Of a DNA stretch of 64,000 nucleotides, positions 1 through 7,641 are shown one piece after another. Every line of letters begins with the position of its first letter. Positions within the stretch are counted from its first letter, which is position 1. The DNA lies in contig NZ_JBKIII010000001.1 of assembly GCF_046557615.1 (NCBI RefSeq), positions 1,488,001-1,552,000 on the forward strand, read 5' to 3'. A model generated the notes under the pieces. The model was given only the letters and a program-made list of their open reading frames with translations, was not told where the DNA came from and searched no databases. The DNA is from Haloferax sp046557615. Its GTDB lineage: Archaea; Halobacteriota; Halobacteria; Halobacteriales; Haloferacaceae. The position numbers and the translations under genes are program-made.

Positions 1-52
1 AAAGCAATCTGGTCCATACTCGAACCACTCCGGCGCACATCAAAAAACTACG

Positions 53-292
53 TTACGACTCTGTGAGACGGCGCTTCTTCTTCGTCGAGAGTTGCTTGAT
101 TTCGTACTCGCGGGACATGGCCGCTGATTTGGAGTCGTACTCCTCGACGTGGACGAGTTCGACCGGCGTCCGCCCGCGAGTGTACTTCGCACCAGTCCCC
201 GCATTGTGTTCGGAGACGCGTCGCTCGACGTCCGTGGTGTACCCGGTGTAGAGTGAGCCATCGCTACACTCGACCATGTAGACGAAATGCAC
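53..292 (-). CDS. GIY-YIG superfamily (UPF0213-like) protein
   Basis: Small 79-residue protein of the GIY-YIG endonuclease fold. The N-terminus reads VYMVECSDGSLYTGYTTD, with the Y..Y-type motif, then an Arg in DVERRVSEHN and a conserved Glu near the end (EYEIKQLS). Free-standing GIY-YIG proteins of this size are widespread, and their substrates are mostly unknown. The GTG at 292 is preferred because it places the VYMVEC strand right after the start, as in relatives; an upstream TTG at 307 would add five residues. No operon partner is visible. A DNA repair or processing role is inference only. Confidence 0.85.
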   Translation of the reverse strand: MHFVYMVECSDGSLYTGYTTDVERRVSEHNAGTGAKYTRGRTPVELVHVEEYDSKSAAMSREYEIKQLSTKKKRRLTES

Positions 293-386
293 GAGAAAGT
301 GGTTCAAGTCTGAGGAGATGAATCCTCCGCTCGAACTCGTGCATTCGGTGTTGGCTTCGCGTGGTGGTCTTTTGCCGCTTCAGTGG

Positions 387-536
387 TCATGCAGTGCGGG
401 CACGTTGCCGTGCGACTTCCGCGATACCCGCGTTCGCCGAGCAGTTTGGACAGGCAAGGACTTGCCCGTGCTTGTCGGCGAACACGCGTGCGAAACGCTC
501 GGAAACGTGTGACCCGCAGTGGTCACATACTGGCAT
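387..536 (-). CDS. Micro zinc-finger protein (49 aa, two CxxC pairs)
   Basis: A 49-residue protein starting MPVCDHCGSHVSERF and continuing VLACPNCSANAG, so it carries two CxxC knuckles that can bind one zinc ion. This matches the abundant haloarchaeal class of very small zinc-finger proteins, most without known function. The start is the ATG immediately before the first knuckle; a longer reading frame upstream encodes Arg/Cys-rich sequence typical of a non-coding frame. It lies downstream of larB on the same strand, 131 bp away with a hairpin between them. Confidence 0.75.
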   Translation of the reverse strand: MPVCDHCGSHVSERFARVFADKHGQVLACPNCSANAGIAEVARQRARTA

Positions 537-621
537 TGTCGGTATCCGGCAGCCACCAAGCCGGTAATTTGTTCTAGAGACGTCTACACATATAGGCGCT
601 TCGCGCGTGTGCGTGCGCACG

Positions 622-637
622 AAAACCGGTCGGTTTT
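622..637 (-). terminator. Perfect inverted repeat between larB and the micro zinc-finger gene
   Basis: A 7-bp stem (AAAACCG / CGGTTTT) with a 2-base centre lies 31 bp past the larB stop codon. It ends in T residues on either strand, so it could act as an intrinsic terminator for larB. It could also be a protein-binding palindrome. Only the symmetry is seen; termination is inferred. Confidence 0.4.
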
Positions 638-667
638 CTAACTGAAAAGTGGACGAGTGACAGAAAA

Positions 668-1423
668 TCAGTCGTCGCGGGCGGCGGCGACGGCGCGAGC
701 AATCAGTCCCGCTTGCGCTCCCGCGATGTACCCCGCATCGACGTTGACTACCGAGAGAACGGTACACGACTGAATCATCCCCAGCAAGGCGGCCTCACCG
801 TCGCCACCGTGGCCGTACCCCGTCGAGACAGGGAGACCGATAACCGGCGTGTTGACCAATCCGGCGACGACGGTGGGGAGTGCGCCTTCGCGCCCCGCGG
901 CGACGATGAGCACGTCCACTTCACGAAGCGTTTCGAGGTGGTCGAGGACGCGCCCGAGGTGGGCCACGCCAACGTCTTCGATGCGTTCGGTGGAGGCACC
1001 CATCTCACGGAGGACGGCAGCGGCCTCGCCAGCCGCCTCTGCGTCGGAAGTGCCGCCGGTGATGATGCCGACTGTCGCATCGATGGTCGGGCGCTCGAAT
1101 CCCGGTTCGGTCGCAACAATCGTCCCAGCACGGGGGTCGCTGTCGATATCGGCATCCGAGAGCATCGCTTTCACGGCATCGACGTGGTCGTGAGACGCAC
1201 GCGTGATGAGTGCCCGGCCACTCGTTTCGACGGCTGCCGCGGCGAGTGTCGCAGTCTCGTCTGGTGTTTTTCCTTCGGCGAGAATCGCTTCCGGGACACC
1301 ACGACGCGTCTCGCGGGCGGCGTCGAATCGGCCCGCACCCGTCGTCGTGTACCCTGCAAGCTTGGCCTCTGCCTCGGCAGGCGAAAGGTCGCCGGACGCC
1401 ACGGCGTCGAGAATGTCGCGCAT
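668..1423 (-). CDS. larB: LarB, nickel-pincer cofactor biosynthesis (pyridinium-3,5-biscarboxylate synthase)
   Basis: A 251-residue protein with the LarB layout. An N-terminal helical segment contains LSPAEAEAKL, and the C-terminal half is a PurE-like domain with VGIITGGTSDAEAAGEA, DVLIVAAGREGALPTVVAG and PVIGLPVSTGYG. In the lactate racemase cofactor pathway LarB carboxylates nicotinic acid adenine dinucleotide and hydrolyses the phosphoanhydride; LarE then adds sulphur and LarC inserts nickel. A larE gene lies about 5 kb away at 6754-7632. No larC and no larA is visible in this window. The ATG start agrees with family length. Confidence 0.93.
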   Translation of the reverse strand: MRDILDAVASGDLSPAEAEAKLAGYTTTGAGRFDAARETRRGVPEAILAEGKTPDETATLAAAAVETSGRALITRASHDHVDAVKAMLSDADIDSDPRAGTIVATEPGFERPTIDATVGIITGGTSDAEAAGEAAAVLREMGASTERIEDVGVAHLGRVLDHLETLREVDVLIVAAGREGALPTVVAGLVNTPVIGLPVSTGYGHGGDGEAALLGMIQSCTVLSVVNVDAGYIAGAQAGLIARAVAAARDD

Positions 1424-1488
1424 GGCCGTCAGTTGGCCCGAGTGTACTCATACCCGTCGTTCTCGCGTCGATATCGGGGCTCGAACCA

Positions 1489-1501
1489 GATAGATATATA
1501 A
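1489..1501 (-). promoter_or_regulatory. Possible TATA element upstream of larB
   Basis: An AT-only stretch (GATATATAA on the plus strand) lies about 70 bp upstream of the larB start. Read on the minus strand it could place a transcript start near 1465, giving a leader of about 40 nt. It could equally serve the plus strand. It is picked by base composition alone. Confidence 0.35.
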
Positions 1502-1584
1502 GGGAGAATTCTCACACGAATTTCGTCGTTAGATAAGCGCCATAACCGCCGAATACGGCATTATTAGGCAAAAATATAGAAACG

Positions 1585-1591
1585 TTTATTA
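1585..1591 (+). promoter_or_regulatory. TATA box of the DUF1931 histone-fold gene
   Basis: TTTATTA lies 26-32 bp before the ATG at 1617, the spacing expected for a leaderless or near-leaderless haloarchaeal transcript. A second AT-rich element (AAATATAG) sits 8 bp further upstream. Confidence 0.6.
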
Positions 1592-1616
1592 AAGGAGCTT
1601 CGGTAAGGAATCATGT

Positions 1617-1784
1617 ATGGCAGACCTCATTGTCAAGGCAGCCGTCAAAGAAGCGCTCAAGGACAAAAACGTGGCCTCGGACTTCTACGACGCACTCGAC
1701 GAGGAAGTGAAGGAACTTCTCGACGACGCTGCACGACGTGCAGAAGAGAACGACCGTAAGACGGTCCAGCCCCGCGACCTGTAA
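1617..1784 (+). CDS. DUF1931 histone-fold (NFYB/HAP3-like) small protein
   Basis: A 55-residue acidic protein reading MADLIVKAAVKEALKDKN, then VASDFYDALDEEVKELLDDA, then an RRAEEN helix and ending KTVQPRDL. The helix-strand-helix pattern, VASDFYDALDEEV motif and terminal basic loop match the archaeal DUF1931 family, which adopts a single histone fold related to NF-YB and dimerises. It is half the size of the double-histone proteins of haloarchaea. It probably binds DNA or a partner histone-fold protein; that role is not established. The ATG at 1617 follows a well-placed TATA box. Confidence 0.85.
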   Translation: MADLIVKAAVKEALKDKNVASDFYDALDEEVKELLDDAARRAEENDRKTVQPRDL

Positions 1785-1838
1785 ACCGGTTCAAAAACTA
1801 CTCCTATTTATCGCAAAGCGCAGAGCGACAGCGCACTT

Positions 1839-2531
1839 CTAGAACTCGACGACATCGACACCGTCAGCAGTGCCGACGTAGACGAGATCAGCGACGTCCA
1901 CGAAGATTCCGTGTTCGACAACACCGGGAACGGTAGACAGCGAGGTTGCGAGCGACTCGGAATCCGAAATTTCGCCGAAGTCGCAATCGAGGACGAGATT
2001 TCCGTTGTCGGTGACGACAGGCCCATCTTTGCGCTCGGCACGGCGGAGTACTGGGTCGCCTCCGAGGTCCGAGATGGCCGCCGAAACCGTCGTTCGCGCC
2101 GTCGGAAGGACCTCTACCGGGATTGAGTGCGAGAGCGTCTCGGCCATCTTCGAGGGGTCAGCGACGACGAGAAAGCGCTCGGCGAACGCATCGACGATTT
2201 TCTCGCGGGCGTGGGCCGCACCGCCGCCTTTCACGAGCGCACCGTCGCTCGTTGCGACTTGGTCAGCCCCGTCGATGGCGAGGTCGATGCTCGAAATCTC
2301 GTCGAGCGACGCGAGTGGAATCTCTTCTTCGTGGGCGAGTTCGCGGGCGGCAAACGAGGTGGGGACGCCGCGAATATCGAGGCCCCCGGCGACGAGTTCG
2401 CCGAGTTCGCGGATAGCGAAGGCGGTCGTACTGCCGGTCCCGAGGCCGACGACCATCCCGTCTTCGACTGCTTCGGCGGCGGCGAGCGCCGCGCGACGCT
2501 TCTGTTCGTCGGTTCCACCAGTGGTCTTCAT
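1839..2531 (-). CDS. rpiA: Ribose-5-phosphate isomerase A
   Basis: A 230-residue RpiA. Family motifs are present in order: GMVVGLGTGSTTAFAI (phosphate binding, residues about 25-40), IDLAIDGADQV (catalytic Asp region), LVKGGGAAHAREKIV (catalytic Glu/Lys region) and VTDNGNLVLDCDF. It interconverts ribulose-5-phosphate and ribose-5-phosphate. Haloarchaea lack the oxidative pentose phosphate pathway in its bacterial form, so it supplies ribose for nucleotides. The stop lies 54 bp from the convergent DUF1931 gene. The Orc1/Cdc6 gene lies 51 bp upstream on the same strand. Confidence 0.96.
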   Translation of the reverse strand: MKTTGGTDEQKRRAALAAAEAVEDGMVVGLGTGSTTAFAIRELGELVAGGLDIRGVPTSFAARELAHEEEIPLASLDEISSIDLAIDGADQVATSDGALVKGGGAAHAREKIVDAFAERFLVVADPSKMAETLSHSIPVEVLPTARTTVSAAISDLGGDPVLRRAERKDGPVVTDNGNLVLDCDFGEISDSESLATSLSTVPGVVEHGIFVDVADLVYVGTADGVDVVEF

Positions 2532-2582
2532 GCGCGAATCGACTGCGGCAACGAGTAAAAAGGGACCCGACTTTCTGCCCGC

Positions 2583-3707
2583 TCAGAGGCGGTCTAACAC
2601 CGCGTCGGCGTCGTAGGTCAACGAGATAGAGCGCGTTCGGCCGCGGCCTTCGATTTCGGTGTAGCGGGCTTCGATGATACCGAGTTGGTCGAGTTTGTTC
2701 ACGAGTTCGGAGTAGCGCGTATAGCCCAGACCGGTCTCTTCGTGGAACGCCTCGAACACCTCACCAGCGCGTTCGCCGTTGCACTCGGCGACGACGCGGA
2801 CGAGTTCGCGCTCGGGGTCCGAAAGCCCGCGGAGGACCCGCGAGAGGTGGACGTACTTCGACTTGTCGTAGGCCGCTTCGACGTCGTCTAAATCGACGGT
2901 TCGAGAGGCCCGCATCTCGGCGTGGAGACCGGCGCGACGGAGCAAGTCGATACCGACCCGAAGGTCGCCACTGTCGGCGGTCAGTTCGGCGATACGGTCG
3001 ATTTCGGGGTCACCAGCGACGTTATCGTGGAAGCCGCGCTTTGCGCGCCCGCGGAGGATGTCGAAAATCTCGTCCACGTCGTATCGCGGGAAGAACACCT
3101 CTTCGGGGCGGAAGACGCTCTGGACACGGCCATCGAGTTCGTCGATAACGTCGAGCGAGAGGTCCGACGAGATGATGATGACGCCGATGCGTGCCCCAGT
3201 ATGCGCTTCGTGGGCACGTAAGAGCGAGTAGAGCGTATCTGACGCCTCGTTTTCGTAGAACAGGTAGTTCACGTCGTCGAGTGCGACGACCAGCACCTCG
3301 TCGTCTTCGACGAGTCGGTCGGTAATCTGCCCGAACAGTTTCTTGAACGAAATTCCGGAAGACGGGGGTTCGTACTCAAAGATGTGTTCGAAGACGCGCG
3401 AGAACACTGCGTAGCGTGTCGAATCGACTTGGCAGTTCACGCGAACGGTTCGAACGCCCGACTGGACGCCCAACTCGCCGAAGAGCTTCTGTACGGCCGT
3501 GGTTTTACCCGTCCCTGGCGGGCCACGAACCATCGTATTCAGGGGACGCGAACCGCGAACTGCGGGCCTGAGTGCGTACTTCAGGCTTTGCAGTTGTGTT
3601 TCGCGGTGGTTGAACGTCTCCGGGACGAAATCGATCTCGAAGACGTGTTCGTCGCGGAATACCGTCTCATCCCACGACAGCATCCCCTCCTCGGGGTCCT
3701 CCCTCAT
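2583..3707 (-). CDS. orc: Orc1/Cdc6 family replication initiator paralogue
   Basis: A 374-residue AAA+ ATPase with the Orc1/Cdc6 plan. Walker A is GPPGTGKTTA (residues about 64-73), Walker B is LVVALDDVNYLF, a sensor 1 region reads IGVIIISSD, and a C-terminal winged helix carries TGLGYTRYSELVNKLDQLG. Such proteins bind origin recognition boxes and recruit MCM. Haloarchaea carry many paralogues, and only some sit next to active origins. The flanking non-coding DNA is short and no clear origin-recognition repeats are visible, so this copy may not mark an origin. It is slightly shorter than Orc1-type members of about 400 residues. Confidence 0.9.
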   Translation of the reverse strand: MREDPEEGMLSWDETVFRDEHVFEIDFVPETFNHRETQLQSLKYALRPAVRGSRPLNTMVRGPPGTGKTTAVQKLFGELGVQSGVRTVRVNCQVDSTRYAVFSRVFEHIFEYEPPSSGISFKKLFGQITDRLVEDDEVLVVALDDVNYLFYENEASDTLYSLLRAHEAHTGARIGVIIISSDLSLDVIDELDGRVQSVFRPEEVFFPRYDVDEIFDILRGRAKRGFHDNVAGDPEIDRIAELTADSGDLRVGIDLLRRAGLHAEMRASRTVDLDDVEAAYDKSKYVHLSRVLRGLSDPERELVRVVAECNGERAGEVFEAFHEETGLGYTRYSELVNKLDQLGIIEARYTEIEGRGRTRSISLTYDADAVLDRL

Positions 3708-3863
3708 TGATTAGAATACAACGCGCGGGGGACTTAATCGTTTACTGGGAACTGTCCGACGAGAGTCTGACAGTGAGGAGGCCTGAGCGGGTTGTTACGG
3801 GCAGTTCAGCCATCAGAGCATGTGTCGAAGAAAAGTTAACTCGATATCATGAATTGAGACTGT

Positions 3864-4271
3864 ATGGCCAGTCGTCTCCAACTCGCCGCTCTCGTACTCG
3901 CGCTTGCACTCCTCGGGTTCGGAATTCTCGGCTTCGGGTTTTTTGGTGATAGCGACTACACCTATCAGTTCGACCGCGAGAGGACCGACGTACCCGAGAC
4001 AGTCCAGCCGTCGTACGACTCGCTCTCGGCGACACAACAGCAGTACGTTGACCGCGCACTGGAAGGCGAGACACTTCACTTCGAAGAGAGCCCCGGGCGA
4101 CTCCCACAGGTCGTCGAACGCGACGGCGTGTACTACTACTTCGACTTCGACACAAGCCGCGACTACACCGACCCGACGACGTTCGTTCCACTCGGGATGT
4201 CGCTCGCCGGTCTGGTTGGACTCATCGCAACGATTCGTTGGGACGTGACGAGTCGATACGTGGCCTACTGA
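3864..4271 (+). CDS. Uncharacterised membrane-anchored protein (DUF7979-like)
   Basis: A 135-residue protein with an N-terminal membrane segment (LAALVLALALLGFGILGFGFF, residues about 6-26), a Tyr/Asp-rich extracytoplasmic region and a second hydrophobic segment near the C-terminus (LGMSLAGLVGLIATI). The middle holds LSATQQQYVDRALEGETLHF followed by VVERDGVYYYFDF, a pattern repeated in the larger protein at 27836-28552. Function is unknown. The stop codon directly abuts that of the convergent neighbour, leaving no intergenic space. A role at the cell surface is inference. Confidence 0.7.
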   Translation: MASRLQLAALVLALALLGFGILGFGFFGDSDYTYQFDRERTDVPETVQPSYDSLSATQQQYVDRALEGETLHFEESPGRLPQVVERDGVYYYFDFDTSRDYTDPTTFVPLGMSLAGLVGLIATIRWDVTSRYVAY

Positions 4272-4535
4272 TTACCGCGTGAGTTGGTAGATTCGGTAGC
4301 CTGCGACTGCAAAAATCAACACTCCGACCACGGCGGCACCGAGTAAGACGGGACGATTCGGACTCTGTGAGAAGTTCAACACCGACGGGAAGAACAAGAC
4401 GAACAGGCCGATACTCGCCGCCACGATGAGAAACACGAGATAGACCGCGGTGCCGAGTACGTCCCAAAGCGCATTCTTCGTCGCCCGATAGGTGAGTTCG
4501 TACTGTTCTTCGGGGGAGAGTTCGCTGGAGGGCAT
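4272..4535 (-). CDS. Small two-helix membrane protein
   Basis: An 87-residue protein with an acidic N-terminal tail (MPSSELSPEEQYELTYRATK), then two membrane helices (VYLVFLIVAASIGLFVLFF and LLGAAVVGVLIFAVAGYRI). It resembles the 75-residue protein at 43966-44193 in size and arrangement, though clear sequence identity is not evident. Function is unknown. It is convergent with the preceding gene with no gap. Confidence 0.65.
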   Translation of the reverse strand: MPSSELSPEEQYELTYRATKNALWDVLGTAVYLVFLIVAASIGLFVLFFPSVLNFSQSPNRPVLLGAAVVGVLIFAVAGYRIYQLTR

Positions 4536-4621
4536 TGGCCGGAATTGATGTCAAAATGTAATAAAATGAACTGCACCGCGAGCGGGTCGTCTCTGGCGGC
4601 CCCGACGCAGAAAAGAGTGGG

Positions 4622-6613
4622 CTAGAACTTCTCCAACAACCGTGCATAGAACGTCGTCTCGTTCTCTCCAGCCAACTTCTCGACAATCAATTCCGGAGTA
4701 GATCGCGCGAGGTGGTCCTTCACTGGCGAGCGATTCACCACGAGTTCACCATTCTCCAGTCCAACTGCTTCGATACCGTCCACTGCAACCGACACGTCTG
4801 CGGCCTCCTGAATCCCGCCAGCGAGGTGGGAGACGAACACCGCCGCCGCACCCTGTTCGGCGAGTTCTTCGAGGATTCCGGCGATGATTTTGGCCGAGGC
4901 ACCGGGTTCAGTGATGCTCTCCAACTCGTCTACGAGAACCAGTCTATCGGCCGCGCCGTCGGTGAGGTTGGCGAAGTCGCGGAGCGTACTCTCGAACGCA
5001 CCCGCATCGAGGGTGCCTTGCGATTTCGCGTAGTAGTGGAGTTCGGAGAACCGACTCAATTCGACAGACTCCGCAGGGACGGGAAGCCCCATGTGGGCGA
5101 GGACGACGATGAGACCCACGAGGTCGAGCGTCGAAGTTTTCCCACCGCTGTTGACACCGGAGAGGAGCGTGACGCCCGCGACCTCGTAGTCCACGGGGTC
5201 TACGTCTTCGAAAGAGACGTCGAGCAGTGGCGAGCGCCCGCCGTCGATAGCGAACGAACCGGGTTCGCCGTCGCCAGCAGTGCCGGTGAACTCGGGAAAC
5301 ACACAGTCGAAGTCGCGGGCGAATCGGGAGACAGCGAACTTCACGTCGAGTTCGAGGGCGTCGCGGACGAGTGTCTCGACCGGGCCGCGGAGTGTCTGCA
5401 AGTCGGCGGCGAGTTCGGCTTTCAACTTCGCTGCGCGCCGGTCGCGTCCCGCTTTGAGTTCGGTTCGAAGCCGACCGACCGCGGCCTCGTCGTGTTCGAG
5501 TGGGAACGACGGATTCTCGGGGAAGACTTGCTCGGCGAAGGCGGCCTCACTACCCATCAAGCCCAGCGAATCCACGAAGTGTTCGCGGGCGGCGGCGAGT
5601 GCGCCATCGAACTCGTCTTCGAGTTCCCGACCGAGCAAGGAATCGACGCGAGCGCCCTGTTCGACCAGCGAGAGGAAGTCCGTGCCCTCGATGGTCACGT
5701 CGCGCTCGCGGATGACGTCGCGCAGGCGGTCGTTAGCGACGGATTCAGCAGTCGAGACGGCGGCGTCGAGGTCGGAGACGGCGTTCGACAGTCGCGTCAA
5801 CTCGTCGTCGCCGACGATGGTTCCGTCGTCAGAAAGCCGCGAGAGCGCGTCTTCGAGCGCGTCGATGTCGCAGGCGGGGTCGAGTTCGGCGGCTTCGTGG
5901 ACCGCGGCCGCGGCGTGGAGCGTCTCGCGGTTTTCGGCGAAGAAGTTGAGGAGGCGTTCGGGAACGAGTTCGTCGATTCGGGAGGTGGCGTCGGGGGTGA
6001 CGCGCACGTCACCCTCCACGTCGATTCCGGCGAACGTCTCGTCGAGGACGACGACGGTCGAGTACGAGCGAGCGAGTTCGGCGATACCGCGGGCGTCTTC
6101 GACGACTTCGATAGAGAGTTCGGGGAAGGTCGATTTGGCGTCGGCGTACCGCTCGGCGTCGGCGGTGGCGATACAGCGTTCGCGGACGCGGACTGTCGGC
6201 GGTTCGGATAGGGGTTCGACACCCGAGAGCGCGTCGAGTACGTCGGGGGTGGGTTCGTGTTCGAGCGCATCGCGGGCGAAGGCGCGAACTTCTTCGATGC
6301 GCGAGTGAGAGCCGGTCGGAAACAGCGTCTCCAGTCGCCGTTCGGCGTAGTTCGTGACAGTTCGGGACTGGACGAGCGCGAGTGCATCGCGGTAGAGTTC
6401 GGTCGAGCGGTCGGTGGCGAGAAAGCCACCAGCGTCGTCGTGTTCGCGTCGAATCGCGCCGCGCGCGATGGCCGCCGCTCGCCCGACGGTGAGTCCGGGG
6501 GCATTCGAGAGCGCCGCTACGTCGCCGTCTCTGAGGGCTTCTTCGGCGTTATCGAGTTTCGAGAGCGCCGCTGCCGTCTTCTCGCCCACGCCGGGGATGG
6601 TCTCGAACTCCAT
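4622..6613 (-). CDS. MutS2-like ATPase with N-terminal helix-hairpin-helix
   Basis: A 663-residue MutS-family ATPase. It opens with helix-hairpin-helix sequence (IPGVGEKTAAALSKL and NAPGLTVGRAAAIARGAI, residues about 5-55), which suggests non-specific DNA binding. A long lever-like helical region follows. The C-terminal ATPase has Walker A GVNSGGKTSTLD (about residue 470), Walker B RLVLVDELESITEPG and a switch region AAVFVSHLAGGI. No mismatch-recognition domain and no Smr nuclease domain are visible, so it is closest to MutS2/MutS5-type proteins that act on branched DNA, recombination or ribosomes. It is divergent from larE, 140 bp away. Confidence 0.85.
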   Translation of the reverse strand: MEFETIPGVGEKTAAALSKLDNAEEALRDGDVAALSNAPGLTVGRAAAIARGAIRREHDDAGGFLATDRSTELYRDALALVQSRTVTNYAERRLETLFPTGSHSRIEEVRAFARDALEHEPTPDVLDALSGVEPLSEPPTVRVRERCIATADAERYADAKSTFPELSIEVVEDARGIAELARSYSTVVVLDETFAGIDVEGDVRVTPDATSRIDELVPERLLNFFAENRETLHAAAAVHEAAELDPACDIDALEDALSRLSDDGTIVGDDELTRLSNAVSDLDAAVSTAESVANDRLRDVIRERDVTIEGTDFLSLVEQGARVDSLLGRELEDEFDGALAAAREHFVDSLGLMGSEAAFAEQVFPENPSFPLEHDEAAVGRLRTELKAGRDRRAAKLKAELAADLQTLRGPVETLVRDALELDVKFAVSRFARDFDCVFPEFTGTAGDGEPGSFAIDGGRSPLLDVSFEDVDPVDYEVAGVTLLSGVNSGGKTSTLDLVGLIVVLAHMGLPVPAESVELSRFSELHYYAKSQGTLDAGAFESTLRDFANLTDGAADRLVLVDELESITEPGASAKIIAGILEELAEQGAAAVFVSHLAGGIQEAADVSVAVDGIEAVGLENGELVVNRSPVKDHLARSTPELIVEKLAGENETTFYARLLEKF

Positions 6614-6753
6614 TCGCCCGGACCTATCGCGCCAGCTACCAAAAAATAGCGGGTGCGAGCGGGGCCGAAGAGGAATTCGACCCGCAAACCAATTTTCCGG
6701 TCGTCCGCGCCGGTGACGAGGGGCTTTTGAGCATCGACTGGGAAAGGAGTGCT

Positions 6754-7632
6754 ATGAGCGAGCGAACCGTCGCGGCGAAGGCCGATGCAGCGCGTGAGGC
6801 ACTCGCAGAGCGTGATAGTGCCCTCATCGCCTTCTCCGGCGGCGTAGACTCAAGCGTGGTGGCCGCACTCGCCTACGACGCCCTCGGCGACGACGCAGTC
6901 GCCTGTACGGCCAAGAGCGAGACACTCCCCGAAGCCGAATTAGACGATGCAAAGCGCGTCGCAGACGAAATCGGGATTCCTCACATCGTCGTCGAATTCT
7001 CCGAACTCGACAACCCGGATTTCGTCGTCAACGACGGCGACCGGTGCTATCACTGTCGGACGATGCGCCTCAGCCGAATGTACGAGGCCGCCCGCGAGCG
7101 CGGTATCGAGACAGTGTGCGACGGGACGAACGCATCCGACCCCGGCGAGGGACACCGACCCGGCCTCCGCGCCGTCGAAGAACTCGAAGTACTCTCGCCA
7201 CTTCTTGGCCACGACATCACGAAAGACGAGGTACGCGAGATTGCCGACGAGTACGGCCTCTCTGTCGCCGACAAGCCGTCGATGGCCTGTCTCTCATCTC
7301 GTATTCCGACTGGCCTCGAAGTCACCAAAGAGCGCCTCTCGCGTGTCGAACAGGCCGAGAGCATCCTCCGGACGTGGGGCTTCGAACAGTTCCGCGTCCG
7401 CGACCACGACGGTCTCGCCCGTATCGAAGTCGCTCCGGACGAACTGGAGGCCGCACTCGACCCCGACTTCGTTCGTGCCGCCCGCGACCACCTGAAGGGC
7501 GTCGGCTTCGACCACGTCACGCTGGACCTCCATGGATACCGAACTGGGAGCGTCAGCCCTGCGGCCGACGAGTCGGACGAAGACCTGCTCGTCGAAGACG
7601 TGTTCGCACAGGACTACCCGGTTCGAGAATAG
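6754..7632 (+). CDS. larE: LarE, ATP-dependent sacrificial sulphur transferase
   Basis: A 292-residue PP-loop protein. The PP-loop ALIAFSGGVDSSVVAALA sits at about residues 21-38, followed by DRCYHCRTMRLSRMY, VCDGTNASDPGEGHRPG and KPSMACLSSRIPTG. In the Lar pathway LarE adenylates the LarB product and donates sulphur to form the pincer ligand. Cys residues are seen in CYHC and MACLSSR; whether it sacrifices its own cysteine or uses an iron-sulphur cluster cannot be read from this alone. The ATG at 6754 follows a GGAG-type sequence; an upstream TTG at 6727 is a weaker choice. Confidence 0.92.
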   Translation: MSERTVAAKADAAREALAERDSALIAFSGGVDSSVVAALAYDALGDDAVACTAKSETLPEAELDDAKRVADEIGIPHIVVEFSELDNPDFVVNDGDRCYHCRTMRLSRMYEAARERGIETVCDGTNASDPGEGHRPGLRAVEELEVLSPLLGHDITKDEVREIADEYGLSVADKPSMACLSSRIPTGLEVTKERLSRVEQAESILRTWGFEQFRVRDHDGLARIEVAPDELEAALDPDFVRAARDHLKGVGFDHVTLDLHGYRTGSVSPAADESDEDLLVEDVFAQDYPVRE

Positions 7633-7641
7633 GAGACCAGT

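Noticed and set aside
3708..3863. Possible replication origin beside the Orc1/Cdc6 gene
   Set aside because: Only about 155 bp of non-coding DNA, no repeated origin-recognition-box sequence and no marked A/T-rich unwinding block.
4712..6211. 499-codon open frame on the plus strand
   Set aside because: It is antisense to the MutS2-like gene, which has intact Walker motifs; the antisense product is low-complexity Gly/Val/Glu sequence.
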